From NCBI GenBank assembly GCA_023213395.1, contig CM041465.1:50909741-50973740 (forward strand): DNA of 64,000 nt. Direction: 5' to 3'. Below are positions 21,601-32,571 of this stretch, in pieces. Every line of letters begins with the position of its first letter. Position 1 is the stretch's first letter. This DNA is from Cycas panzhihuaensis. Its lineage: Eukaryota > Cycadophyta. The notes under the pieces are model-generated. The model did not search any database and was not told the DNA's origin. It was given only the letters and a program-made list of their open reading frames with translations. Position numbers and translations under genes: made by a program.

Positions 21601-22359
21601 CTAAAGGAGGCTTGGTTTAGTAAAGAGTCAACTATTAGCCATTTGTGTACTTTTAGGTACACTATATATATGTATATTCCCTAATAATAAAGGAAAAAAT
21701 TAGATAATAAAAGTCTAAAACATATTTTCATTGGTTACTCTATTAACTACATAGTATATAAAATGTATAATTCCACTTTTAAAAAAATGCATATATCTAG
21801 AGATATTATTTTTGTTGAGGATAATGAGGAGATGGAACTAATATACATCCATATTTCTCTTGACAAAGGCAGATAAATTGTTGAGGATTTCCTTCCCTCA
21901 TAATCTTCTACACCATGTTTATCTTTTTCACCTATTGTTTCTTTGTCACATTCAATTCCATCATCATCATCATTGATACCTCTTGACCTTGGTAAACATT
22001 TATTGACCTACCACTTTAAGCCCATCATATTAAGGTTATTACTTCCACACTGAAGAAGTTACCCAAATAGTACACTCAGATAATATAAGATGCACAAGTC
22101 ATAAAAGGAAAATATCCATCCAAAATGCAATAATAAGTAAACAATTATGCACTTATAACTGATATACTTTGTATTGATGAGCTTACTTTTGAGACTAATA
22201 AAAGTGAAAAGTAGAAAGTTGTTGTGGAAAACCTTTCTATTGGAAAGAATGAAACTTCAAATTTGGTAAAATTACTTACTAGGAAATAAACAAACATATG
22301 CAAAAGGAGACATAAAACCAAATTTTAATCTAATAGTTCTATTGAGCATCAAAAAGCTT

Positions 22360-22560
22360 AATAGATAGCCAAAGGATTCAAATAGAAAGAAAGCATTAAT
22401 TATGAAGCAACCTTTGCACCTAGGATAAATATGAATATCATCAAACTAGTATTATCCAAAGCTACTCAATTGAAGTGGCTAATCTATCAAATGGATATAA
22501 CAAGTGCCTTTCTAAATAATGACACTATAATAGAGGAATATTTGGAGAAACCTCCTAGTT
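22360..22560 (+). pseudogene. Element F reverse transcriptase, first motifs only
   Basis: Reads AKGFK-stop-KESINYEATFAP, then WLIYQMDITSAFLNNDTIIEEYLEKPP, the conserved start of copia RT (Y-Q-M-D-V-x-S-A-F-L-N-G). About 40 bases later the frame meets the polypurine tract, so the Y-V-D-D catalytic box and RNase H have been deleted. Confidence 0.86.
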
Positions 22561-22603
22561 AATACAACATATTGGTATCAAAGTTAACATTATAAACATT
22601 TTA

Positions 22604-22622
22604 GGGGGGGGAGGGGAGGAGG
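22604..22622 (+). other. Element F polypurine tract
   Basis: An uninterrupted G/A run, mostly G, directly before the 3' LTR, unusually long for a copia tract. It could also form a G-quadruplex. Confidence 0.8.
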
Positions 22623-23140
22623 TATTAGACCTTTATATTTAAATGTTAAGTATTATACTTTATATTGTAATGTAATTCACTATATATAAAGGTGCTTTAC
22701 TACCTAATGTGATAAAGTATACACCATATTCTTTCTAGTAGCATAATGTCATGACTTGAAAGTCAATGTATCCCTTATGCACTTTTAGCCATGGGTCAAG
22801 GCAAGCATATTAGATAAGTGTAAAACATGTATCCCCCTAATGTTCCTCCTTCTTATCTATATATTAGGACCATTTTTCATGTAGATAATAAGAGTGTAAG
22901 GTATTGCATTGTTATGTTACTTATTTGAATACAAGACAATCTTATTTATTTAAAGGATCAATTTCTACTACTCCATATCTTATATCTTTCATATACTTGA
23001 TTTATTACTTAGTTATTTAGCTTTATAGTGCTATTAATATGATGTTAATTATATTATTCTCTTAGCATACTCTCTCTCTCTAAGAGATCTTAGGTTGTGT
23101 TTTATCATCATTTTATATTAGAGTTGAATGCTTAACTCAA
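22623..23140 (+). repeat. Element F 3' LTR
   Basis: Starts TATTAGACCTTTATAT and ends CTTAACTCAA, lacking the final CA. It then passes directly into G LTR sequence (TGGGATTAATATT). Confidence 0.88.
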
Positions 23141-23210
23141 TGGGATTAATATTAATTAGTCACCATTTAGTATTAACTATAAATGGTTAACCTTAACTCC
23201 CATTCAAATA
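23141..23210 (-). repeat. Element G 3' LTR, right part
   Basis: Aligns with 26056-26126 of the intact G LTR (GGATTAA(C/T)ATTAATTA, then GGTTAA(T/C)CTTAACT) and completes the LTR interrupted by F. Confidence 0.82.
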
Positions 23211-23221
23211 TCCCCCTCTAA
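23211..23221 (-). other. Element G polypurine tract
   Basis: Plus-strand TCCCCCTCTAA, a G-rich purine tract on the element strand, abuts the 3' LTR. Confidence 0.7.
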
Positions 23222-25761
23222 TATAAAAGTGGGAATTTAGTTTATATCTTAAAATCTTTGGTAAAAGTTGGAATTACCCTTATTATCTTCTTTGCATTTG
23301 ACATATCCCCCCTCAAGGATAATTTTGTTAAGTTTCTAAATTGATGCACATCAAGCATTGATGCACCCAATGTTGTGAAAAATTGGTTCTTAATAACCAA
23401 ATCTACCACCAAGATCTATTCTATTTTGTAATAAAAATAAGATTTGAAACTCTAATCAAATGCAAGTATATAAACTAGAGATCGTTCAATATATACACAA
23501 GAAAATCATAAACATTACTAAGTACACTTGATTTAATGTGATAAAACCCTAGTAGGGTGCTAGGAAAATATCCACATAAGAAAGGTATCAAGCTTTATTG
23601 ATCAAGAATGGAAATCTATATAATAACCACCATAAAGTTCTTACAATAACAACAACAACAACCCCCAAGCAAAAATTACCTAATTTAGGTTACATAAAGA
23701 GTATTATAAGAAGGTATAAAATCTCAACTATCAGATCTAGGGCCTTTTTGATGAACAACCCTAATTATCTTTACTATTTGTTAGGTTTTAAATCCTAAAA
23801 TTTTACTTAGGGGGATACTACTCTCAAACCCTTATTTACGAGGAGGAGAGGGGAGGGGGAGGGGGGGGAGGGGGTATTTTTGATACCTCTATATACCCCT
23901 TGGCTAAGGGAGGTTGTCGCTACCCTTGATTCCCCCCAAGGAAGTTAGTGGAGAAAACCATACTAAAAATAAATCAAAATTTTAGCTTCCTTATACATTG
24001 TTATCAGATACCTAACACCTAATTTAAATCATGAATAAGTGTTATATAATCTAGAGTTAATGATAATTCTATCAACCCATGTTTGTAAACTTCATTCATT
24101 TACGTCTCCTTTATATCACTCTTATCAATAGTTAATATGCCCATTTCTATAAGGCATCTTGAATCCACCTCTTCTACGAATTCTCTCAATGTTATACCTT
24201 TGTAAAAATCTCTATACTTATAAATGGGCTTAGCACTTTCTCTTAGAACTTTGCAAAGGCTACCTAGTAATGGATTCATACCACACAAACTAGATCTTGA
24301 ATGGCTTCATAATGACTTGAGACATGATATTTGATTATGTTTTAAATATTTACCCCCTTTCAAACACTCTAAGACAGTTTCCTAATGCTTTAAATAAGGC
24401 TTTTATGCTTTGTATATTACCTTCATACTTTATGTTGACTTCGCATACTACATATATAGCCTCACACTTCATATGTATGGTCTCTATGGTTAGTACATAA
24501 CTTTATACTCTCCAAATACATAACATTACCTCTCACTTGCATCATAATCTTTTAAAAGAATTTTTTATATTAATTCACTTGCCCATATATTTTTAAGTAA
24601 ATAATAAGAATAGCATTATCACTTGATCTAATACACATGTAAAGCATCATACCACCCATAGTAGTTCAAAAAAATTTATAGCCTACTCCATCAAAATATA
24701 TGTTCACATTCTAAATAAGCTCTAAACTAAACTCTCATCAAGTAGGATCATCATATGATGTCTCCATGTTAGAATGAGGTTTCAACATAATTAGTTTACA
24801 TATGGTTTTTCTATTAACTTTCACGACATCAGAGTGTTTTTCATGCAACTTAATGTAATGAACATGACCTCTAAACCAATAATAAATAAGCTTTGAATTA
24901 GTTTTCATGCCTTGTAACATGCTCAAAATCATCTCCACTCCTTGAATCCTTTAAGTCCATGCTTCTAACCAATGATTAAATTATTCATCGATTAAGAATT
25001 TTTACTCCAACATGTAATGGCTTCATCCAAAGAGATATGGGTGCAATTTTTTAAGGTATACATGACTTTTAAAAATACATGAAGAAGAATAATTAATAAC
25101 TATGATCATAACTTTAGGTTTATAATCTTAGAGAAGAATATAATCTTGATTATAAATAATAACATCTCTAATAAATCATGATATATCATACTAGTATTTC
25201 CACTAGTATAAATAGACCAACAACCTTCAAATAAGAGAATTAACTCTAAAACAAACATATAAACATCTATATATAATAGAATGCAACACTATACCATAAA
25301 CATGAGTTTTAAAACTCCTCAAATTGATCTAATCATACCCATTAAAGGTGCCAATAGCCTCTTTGTTATCTAGACATAAGATTTGATTCCAAACATACTT
25401 AAACAACCTTTAAATAGAGACTAACACTCTTAAGATGAGGCCAATAGAGCCTAGTACTATTATATCACCTTTAAAATTATCCTAATAGGCATATGGAGTG
25501 CCCAACCAACCCTAAATGGCTTTAACAAGAACCTAACATGATTTAAATAGTGTACCTAATATTGATTTAAGACCTTAAACAATGAGAAAACCTTATTAAT
25601 AGGTGAAGTCCACCTCCTTGGTCACTATTACACCACTGTGTCACTCTTTTGGTTATTAGAGAAGATTAAAAATTAATAGAATTAGACTCTACCAATATTA
25701 CCAAGTAGCCTTTGATCTTATCACATTTACCTAATATAGCCTCAACTATATATTCTATTTA
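23222..25761 (-). other. Element G interior, no recognised gene
   Basis: Minus-strand frames of about 60 codons at 24100-24288 and 24738-24938 resemble no known domain. They have ordinary start codons but no homologue I can name. I treat them as chance frames. A G-rich run lies at 23839-23877. Confidence 0.45.
23839..23877 (+). repeat. G-rich purine run, G-quadruplex candidate
   Basis: GAGGAGAGGGGAGGGGGAGG and the following G8-A-G5 form five or more G-runs of at least three, separated by single A. It satisfies the usual G-quadruplex pattern and stands out in AT-rich DNA. Confidence 0.75.
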
Positions 25762-25773
25762 GCTCTAATACCA
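25762..25773 (-). other. Element G primer-binding site
   Basis: GCTCTAATACCA, one base from the tRNA-Met complement, directly abuts the G 5' LTR. Confidence 0.82.
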
Positions 25774-26126
25774 TGTGAAAAAATATAAAAAAATATATGT
25801 ATTCTAAACTATAGGATCTTAATCATATATACTAAGTAATAATAAAGAGCATAGGTACAAAAGATGTAGGACTTGTATGGGAAATCCTTTTAGGAAAATT
25901 CCTACATAGGAAAATTAGCCAACTATATTTTTCTGATCTTGATTAATACTTCTTTCTTGATATAGGTTAACCCATATTATAAATGCCACTTAGTGTTTAT
26001 ATAACATCCTAAATTATGTATTAACTAATAACTAAAACTCTTAGTATTCATGCCCTTTGGATTAACATTAATTAATCACCACTTAGCAATAATCACAAGT
26101 GGTTAATCTTAACTACCACTCTAATA
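25774..26126 (-). repeat. Element G 5' LTR
   Basis: Plus-strand start is TGTGAAAAAATATAAAA. It is uninterrupted and serves as the reference for the F insertion site in the partner LTR. Confidence 0.82.
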
Positions 26127-26131
26127 GTCAA

Positions 26132-26325
26132 TCTCACAAAATTTCAACCACTTCTATAAGGGGCTAGCCTATATTAGTGAATTAATCTAGAAACAATTTT
26201 CTTTACCACATCATATTTGGTGAACTTCTTTAACACCTACAAGCTTTAAATATATAGTACATATATGATAAAAATAGATATTCATATAAATTTAATAATC
26301 AATATACCATTAATTTGTTGTATTT

Positions 26326-26401
<76 letters not shown>

Positions 26402-26615
26402 GGGCTTTATATCATCTATATATGATTTCAATCAACTTTATTTTGCCCCATAATCTTGGCCACATATCACTATTACATTTAGGTTTTGACTCATCAAATT
26501 CCTTCTCAAATTGGTTCATGTATTAGCTCATACTAACTATTTTATTAGCTTAATTAGTGGCTCAATTGGCTCATGCATAGGCTTTAATCTGCGTCATAAG
26601 ATCTTTCATAATATA
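26132..26615 (-). other. Element D leader, non-coding, with AT/AC microsatellite
   Basis: Between G and the D priming site. There is no gene. A compound (AT)n-(AC)n tract occupies 26329-26397. Confidence 0.5.
26329..26397. repeat. (AT)n-(AC)n microsatellite
   Basis: An uninterrupted AT run changes to an AC run at about 26367. Confidence 0.95.
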
Positions 26616-26627
26616 TATTTGATACCA
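26616..26627 (-). other. Element D primer-binding site
   Basis: TATTTGATACCA directly abuts the LTR start TGTAATAATTT. A second PBS-like copy, ACTCTGATACCA, lies 31 bp further inside the LTR at 26647-26658. Confidence 0.7.
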
Positions 26628-27157
26628 TGTAATAATTTAGAATTTTACTCTGATACCATATTTGAATGTACTTATGATGCATAGTGAAAGTATATAAAAC
26701 ATATATAATATATCAATTATATCATAAGGAATGTATATAATTTATGTAATATAAGATCCATATATCAAGCAATAATATAAAATATAAAGTATAAACATAA
26801 GAAATATGATAAAGTATCACCATAAGAGAAAATATATTTATACATGAAAAACTTGATGTGAAAATATTTATGGGAAAAGGTTGGAGTTGGGAGCTCCTTT
26901 TTATGATCTTTAAATACTATATCTCCAAGTTAATCCTTCTTCTCTCAAATTCTCAAGTGGTGTGTATACATATTTATAGATATATCACCTCATAAATAAC
27001 CTATAATATTTGTTGAATTGTCTTATAATGCAATATGATACTTAGATGGATAATCATATATATCACATTTATCAATGCTTTTTGTGAGTGGGATTTTATA
27101 TGGGTCTAATACTTTATATTAAATATTAAATATGTAAAAATATCATATATTATAATA
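26628..27157 (-). repeat. Element D 5' LTR
   Basis: The uninterrupted copy. It carries the internal PBS-like motif at 26647 and, on the minus strand near 26980, TATAAATATGTATACAC, a TATA-box candidate conserved in the D, E and I LTRs. Confidence 0.78.
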
Positions 27158-27162
27158 TTAAT

Positions 27163-27783
27163 AGAATATATTAGTATTAATAATGGTTGCCCATAAGTCA
27201 TAAAACCCAAGGTAGTACAATTTATTATTAAATTATAAGATTCTTTTGAGAACTTTATAGGATAAGAGATGGAAAAGTAAACTCCTTATGAATTCATTAA
27301 ATTATAGTAGTTTTATAAATGTTACTACTATAGTGGAATTGATGATATGATGATTTTATAGTACATGTATATAGTTAGATAAATAGACCAAGTTGTTATT
27401 TGAAAGTTTTTTATAAACCATGCACATGAAATACTTCCTTATAAATTAACAATTGTAGAGGTTGACTACCCATGCATTTCGATAGATAGTTATAATTTTA
27501 TTTAGATGTTAATATATTAGTATATTAGTGAAGTGTATTTATAAGTATTTTGTAATTTTTCTAATGATCTTTACTTATATGAAGTAGAGTAAATTTATAA
27601 GTATTTTATAATTTTAAGTGATGACATTTGTTGCATAAAATATAAAGATAAGTAATGACTTGAAGACTTATCTAGGAGCCAAAGATAATGATATACCTGC
27701 TTATTTAAAGACTTTCTAGTAGTAAGTATATGAAGATGATGATGAAATTTTATGACATTTTTTTCCCCCCTATAGTTAACATT
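27163..27783 (+). other. Element H interior, right part, with conserved 3' block
   Basis: No pol domain seen. Positions 27440-27500 (GACTACCCATGCATTTCGAT and following) match blocks in D and E about 300-500 bp before the polypurine tract. Confidence 0.5.
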
Positions 27784-27792
27784 AAAGGGGAG
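27784..27792 (+). other. Element H polypurine tract
   Basis: AAAGGGGAG directly precedes the 3' LTR start TGTTAGAAATG. Confidence 0.82.
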
Positions 27793-28287
27793 TGTTAGAA
27801 ATGTAGTGTTGTCTAGTGGTTACAATATGATAAAATCATTAGATAATACTCTCACATATTTATGAATATTTAAGTACTGTTAAATGCTACGTAAATGCTC
27901 ATTTAAATTATTACAAAGTTATTATAAGACTTAAAAGTTCTCATACATTATCTTATTAGTGGATATTTGGTGAAACATCATTGGTCTTTAATGAGGTTAC
28001 CTATTTAAATAAAAGGGAAAGACTTACTTATGGATAGTTATGTAGATACCTACTTCTTCTAGGTGGAGACTAGTGTATTTACATCATCAAGATTATTGTG
28101 TACATCATTTAATATTAATGAGATCCTATATATATTATAAAGTAGTTTTCCCTCTAATACGTTTTTCACAATAAATCTTGTGTCTCAATATTGATTAATT
28201 GATTCATATTATATTGTTATGTATTGATGATTTTTATATCAATAATTTGTCCTATCCATGATCCTATAATACCTCCATTTCTTAAAA
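27793..28287 (+). repeat. Element H 3' LTR
   Basis: Aligns with 1664-2150 and ends CCATTTCTTAAAA where the 5' copy has CCATTTCCTAACA. Confidence 0.78.
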
Positions 28288-28984
28288 TTTGATTAGGTTC
28301 AGTCAAGTTTTTTAAACACAATGATAATGATAATTATTAGCATGTTTAATTTTTCTAACATGTCATTTTCCATCTAATTTAATAGCTATTCAATAATATA
28401 ATTAGCTTTGCTTCCATATGAGCATGATAAATAACATATGGTTTTTATTATTCAAGTATATACCTTTAAAAAGTATTTTTTTAGAGGAGATGTGCAAAAT
28501 ATTATAAGTAATTTAAATGTGATAATATACCTAATAGCCCTTGAGAGTACAAAAAACTATAAGCTATAACATAATAGTTTGTGATTTGATTTATGGTGCA
28601 TAACTTTGAGTATTAGCTATGCTTAACTAAGATAGTAGTATGTTGTATGTTTTCTAAATTGACCTTGTGACCTTTGAGTTTTAGTTATGAAACTAAGCAT
28701 GTATTCTTTTCGAGGGTTTTACTTAATGGATGAATAACTATAGAATATAACAAATTAGCATAAAGCCTACTACCTAAATTATTTATGCTTTCTTGATCTA
28801 ATCCTCTATATTTGGAAGGATGATTTATCCAAGTATACAACTTTTTAGGGGAGTGCACTTGATGGATAAATATAGAAGTTAATAGAGATGAGAGCAAAGT
28901 GATGAACATAAGTACTTAAGCCATATTAATAATCATATGTATGTTTAATACATTATACTCAATCTATATTACTCAAAGGTCATA
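28288..28984. other. Intervening AT-rich DNA with short direct repeat
   Basis: No gene. The stretch 28727-28830 (ATGAATAACTATAGAA, then AACAAATTAGCATAAAGC) recurs at 32764-32860 directly after C's outer LTR end. Confidence 0.5.
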
Positions 28985-29000
28985 AATTTAAAAATGTCAT

Positions 29001-29201
29001 GGTGTTAAAGAACATCGAGGGTTTTGGACACAAGGATTAAATATTCAGGAGGAGGGTGGAAGCCTTCCTCAACCTTGAATTTAAAATAATATAAAAAATA
29101 AATGATTTATAATAAAATAATATTACCTTGACTTGCCATAATGGCTATGTTGGAATTCACACTCCTAATATAATGTTAGATGATGAATATCAATCCTAAC
29201 T
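29001..29201 (-). repeat. Element C 3' LTR (recognisable part)
   Basis: Contains GGTGTT-AAAG-AACATC (29001-29016), an imperfect GAGGAGG...CCTTCCTC hairpin (about 29049-29070) and ends AATCCTAAC before the polypurine tract. Confidence 0.7.
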
Positions 29202-29214
29202 TTCTCCCCCTTAA
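29201..29214 (-). other. Element C polypurine tract
   Basis: Plus-strand TTTCTCCCCCTTAA, the same core as in A and B. Confidence 0.78.
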
Positions 29215-29520
29215 TATTCATTATATACATCTTTAACTTTTCTTTGAACTTGTGATACTTGTACTTTAGGAAAACTTTGAACACATATCCTTTAGCTTTA
29301 TCATCATCTTTGAAGTGATCATCAATTTACATTATTATCCTTTAAATAAGGTGTGTCTTAAGTGGTTTCCATATAGGTGTGGCTTGATTCAAATGAGTAG
29401 AAGTGGCTTTGTCAAGATCTTTATCTTTTCTGTTAATCAGGTCCAAGGTACATACAGCTTTATCAAATGCAACATTGGAGTCATCAACATTAGCTAATTC
29501 AACAATGTTCACCTACTCTA
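29215..29520 (-). pseudogene. Element C tail peptide region
   Basis: The minus-strand reading ends HFKDDDKAKGYVFKVFLKYK followed by YHKFKEKLKM at 29220-29330, next to the polypurine tract. A has the parallel HFKDDEAKG and KVYLKYLYHKFKKK. The preceding part is broken by stops. It is the best-preserved version of the shared tail. Confidence 0.6.
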
Positions 29521-29524
29521 ACAT

Positions 29525-29887
29525 CTATCTCATATGAAAAACATCATCAATATAGTTATTTTAATTTAATTCTAAAGTATCTCCCATATAAATTAATTAT
29601 AAGGTATCCCATGCAGATTTGGAAGTGGTCATTTCACTAACACTAGTGAACATAATGTCATCTATTATACAAAATATTAGGACTAAGGCCTCATTATCCT
29701 TTTATATATTTTTTTTAAATATTTGTTCTTCCTCTAAAGTTGAAGTGACACTTAAATCATGATAACCATCACTCACATAATTCCACAAATTTTTAGAGAT
29801 AAAGAGTGTTTTCATCAAAATTTTCTAAGAAAAAAAACAAGTGCTATTAAATATGGTAATCATCATGTCATCTAGATAGGTTGTCAT
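29525..29887 (-). pseudogene. gag: Element C truncated copia gag
   Basis: Begins MTTYLDDMMITIFNSTCF on the minus strand (ATG ending at 29887) and continues LFISKNLWNYVSDGYHDL, KDNEALVLIFCIIDDIMF and SKSAWDTLYLIYMGDTLEL, ending DDVFHMR-stop at the same point as A. It is recognisable as the N-terminal portion of copia gag, with three stops (one is TAG where Trp is expected). No knuckle follows. Confidence 0.75.
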
Positions 29888-32571
29888 TATAAGAGACTTT
29901 AATACATAATCTAAAAATATAGTTTTAATGAACAAATAAGAATTCTTTTATCTTCAAATGAATAAATAACTTGAAATATGCAATAAATCTATTTTCATAA
30001 GACCATTCAATAAAATTCTAACATAAATTCCTTCTTAATTAGTGAAAGATAACTTAACAATAACAGGAATATGTAACTTTTTAAATTAAAAAAGAATGAA
30101 TGCAATTTTACTTAATAAGATATGATTCTTTTTTAAATAAATAATAGAAAAAGAAATTAACAATGAAAGTAAGATGTATCCTTTCAAATTAAAAATAAAA
30201 AATGCTCCTTTTGAAAAAGATATGCAAATGAAATAAACAAGTTTTTAATGATTCTAAGTGTACCTTGATATCATGAAATAAACTAATACACCTTGAAATA
30301 CTTTTGAGAGCTAAAATTAAGTAAAATGAATCTTCTATTCGTTTCACTATATTGATGAAACTATTAAGAATAAATAAACAACAAACATTCTTCTATATGA
30401 GCTCTTTTAAATAAAAAAGAATGTAGGGTATTGTTATGAAAGTGATCCTAAAATATGTTGCTTTGTATATATGCTTGAAAGATGCAAAAAATAAATTTAA
30501 ATAAGTAGAAAATATTCCTTAAAAGAGTTTTAGAATCAAGTTTATAATCTAAAATATAAAGTGATAACTTCATAATATGGTTGTAAGGTGTTTGAGTGCA
30601 TCAGTTTAAGGTTTTTATTACCAAAAGAGCTCCTTCCCTTCAAGAGGCCAAAGTAGTGATAAATGGTTATAAAAATCAATTATGAGCCTCTAAAATAGAC
30701 AAAAAAAATATCAAGAATAGCTTAGTAGCTCAACATCAAGTAAATGAACTGAGTTAGAATGAAAATTTACTAGAAATATTTAAGAATATGCCAAACTAGG
30801 ATCAAATAGGAGCCTTGACTTTACTAGTTTTAAAACCCTAAAAAATAATATTAAATCTCCTTAAAAACTACTTCAATGTATAGAGAATTGAAATACCTTT
30901 CCAACAAATCCAGTCGTTCAAAGAATAGAGTCTTGGATCAAAAGTTATAAAGAAAATAGTGTATGAACCCTTTTAGGTAATCAAATCAAGAAAGGGAGAG
31001 TTAAGCCTCTCAGTCGAGAAGCCCCTAGTCATGTAGGGGCCAATGTGACCAACCACTTGCTGATGGAGGAGGCTAGCAGACTTTAAAAAATTATAAAAGG
31101 AGTTAATTTCCTTAAAACTAAAAATTGTAAAAAATAACTAATAAACTTTTAAAATCTGCCCCTTATTAGATTAAATCACAGTCATATGGACTTAGTGTGA
31201 CAAAAAAACAAAAAATGAAGGGGGCTATACTCAAAATCACACTCATATTTGAAAAATAAATCAAATTTAATTTAATTTTTTAGAAACTTTAGAAAAAAAA
31301 TTTTATTTCAATCAAATTTTACTACCCATTAATTGACAACTATGCAGGCAAGCAGAGGATTAAATCATCACAGAAATTGATTAAATTTTGATTAAGATCT
31401 TAAATACAGAGGCACCAAGAGATCAATCATATATATGTATATATATTTTAAAAAAAAAAAACTTTTAAATAAAAGAAAAAAAACTATTATCAATGGCGAT
31501 CAATGGTAAATAATGGAGTAGATTTCTTGGAGATATATATAAAGTATATCAATAATTTTTTTTTTTTAAATATAAAAGGAAAATAATACCAATCGAAAAT
31601 CAACATAGCTATCTTATGGATTGGAGAAAGAAAGGTGAGCAATGATTCACTTGTGAGCTTAAATAATACCTCAAATCAATCGAAACATAGCCAAATTAGG
31701 CATAAAATATATGATTTGATCATAAATTTTCAAGATCTTCATATTGAAACCTCACCTTTCAATGATCCAGACTAGTACCTCATGATACCTCAAAGCCTTC
31801 ATGTAATATGAGATCCATGTATTTCTCCATTTTAGGCATTCCCACTCCACAGAAGATGATGTGCAAAGGTCCCTAAATAGTAAACAATAATAGTGAGAAA
31901 GGATTGAAGGATAAAAAAAAAAAAAGAATAGGATCAATCATGCTAGCAACAGGGTTTTACACCATACAGGAGGTAATAGGCTTTTATGCCATACAAGGAG
32001 AAAGTAAATGAAGAGTTTAGGAGGGTTGTGATGGTAAAACAAAGGTGATGAGGTAAACAGTAATGATGACATAAAGACTTAGCAGTACCGTGAAGGGTGC
32101 CTTATATCCACAGCCTACCAGACTAGCACAGGAATCCAGTAAGAGGAATAAAGTTTGAAACATGTACAAATAGAGAGAAGACAACGAGTAAACAAACTAC
32201 TCATTTAGTAAACAGTCTCAAATAGGGTCTCATTTCTCCATAATAGAACTAAGTAGGGACACGTGTAACACCTCATAGTCCACAAGATTTTTTTTAAACT
32301 AATCTTCTAATGTGATCTACTTTGATGAAGAATATTAGAGAAATACTTCAAAAATATATAAATTTATATATATAATATAAAAAAGCCAGTAAAGTGGAAG
32401 TGACCAATATGTAAAGGGATGACTTCTATGAGTGAGATCTCCTTTTAGAGGAGACAAAACTTCAAACCATTTTCTTTAGTGAGTAGATGAGTCTGCCAAG
32501 AGTCCAATGAGTAGTCATATACCATACTTTTGTTGAGCATATGCAGAGTTAGAAGCTATGCAATTAGGTTT
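29888..32571 (-). other. Element C leader, non-coding
   Basis: No coding region. Positions 30900-30960 (CCAGTCGTTCAAAGAATAGA and onward) correspond to A at about 6010-6060. The rest is AT-rich with short A and T runs. Confidence 0.5.

Larger units (their letters stand above)
17105..23140 (+). mobile_element. Element F: Ty1/copia retrotransposon with internal deletion
   Basis: LTRs of about 530 bp lie at 17105-17636 and 22623-23140. The priming site (17639-17650) and a long polypurine tract (22604-22622) set plus-strand orientation. Order inside is a leader of about 2 kb, gag, CCHC, protease, GAG-pre-integrase, integrase and the first part of RT. That is the Ty1/copia order, with integrase before RT. 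RT stops soon after its first motifs and runs straight into the polypurine tract, so the rest of RT and RNase H are deleted. The right end lost the last two LTR bases and the target duplication, as shown by comparison with the empty site in the G 5' LTR. Confidence 0.9.
16812..26126 (-). mobile_element. Element G: non-autonomous LTR element split by F
   Basis: The 3' LTR is in two parts (16812-17104 and 23141-23210) around F, and the 5' LTR is intact (25774-26126). The priming site at 25762-25773 and the polypurine tract at 23211 give minus-strand orientation. The interior of about 2.5 kb (23222-25761) shows no recognisable gag or pol. Flanks GTTGG and GTCAA differ by three transitions, so the target duplication is at best decayed. 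It lies in the interior of D. Confidence 0.78.
3688..27157 (-). mobile_element. Element D: non-autonomous LTR retrotransposon carrying A, B, G and F
   Basis: The LTR copies are 3688-7486 (split by A) and 26628-27157. Outside them lie GTAAT (3683-3687) and TTAAT (27158-27162), a 5-bp target duplication with one mismatch. A tRNA-Met priming site on the minus strand (26616-26627) and a polypurine tract (plus strand ATTCCCTTTAAT, 7487 on) give minus-strand orientation. Without its nested elements the interior is about 2.2 kb (7487-8717, 16306-16811, 26127-26615) and shows no gag or pol. It shares a 3' block and an internal block with elements E, H, I and N, so D belongs to a wider group of non-coding copia-like elements. 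Confidence 0.78.
1664..28287 (+). mobile_element. Element H: outer LTR retrotransposon of the nest, non-autonomous
   Basis: Two direct copies of a sequence of about 490 bp (1664-2150 and 27793-28287) align over their whole length. The first starts TGTTAGGAA and ends TTCCTAACA, a good terminal inverted repeat. It is followed by a degenerate tRNA-Met priming site, and the second copy is preceded by a polypurine tract, so the pair reads as 5' and 3' LTRs on the plus strand. Removing nested element D leaves about 2.2 kb of interior without recognisable pol domains. Flanking pentamers (TTCAA and TTTGA) match at only 3 of 5 positions, so the target duplication is unproven. The LTRs differ much more than those of B, which fits H being the oldest insertion. 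Two independent members of one family would be the alternative. Confidence 0.7.

Noticed and set aside
26628-27157. D2 as a solo LTR unrelated to D1
   Set aside because: A priming site abuts it, a polypurine tract abuts D1 in the same orientation, and the outer pentamers match at 4 of 5 bases, so one split element is the better reading.
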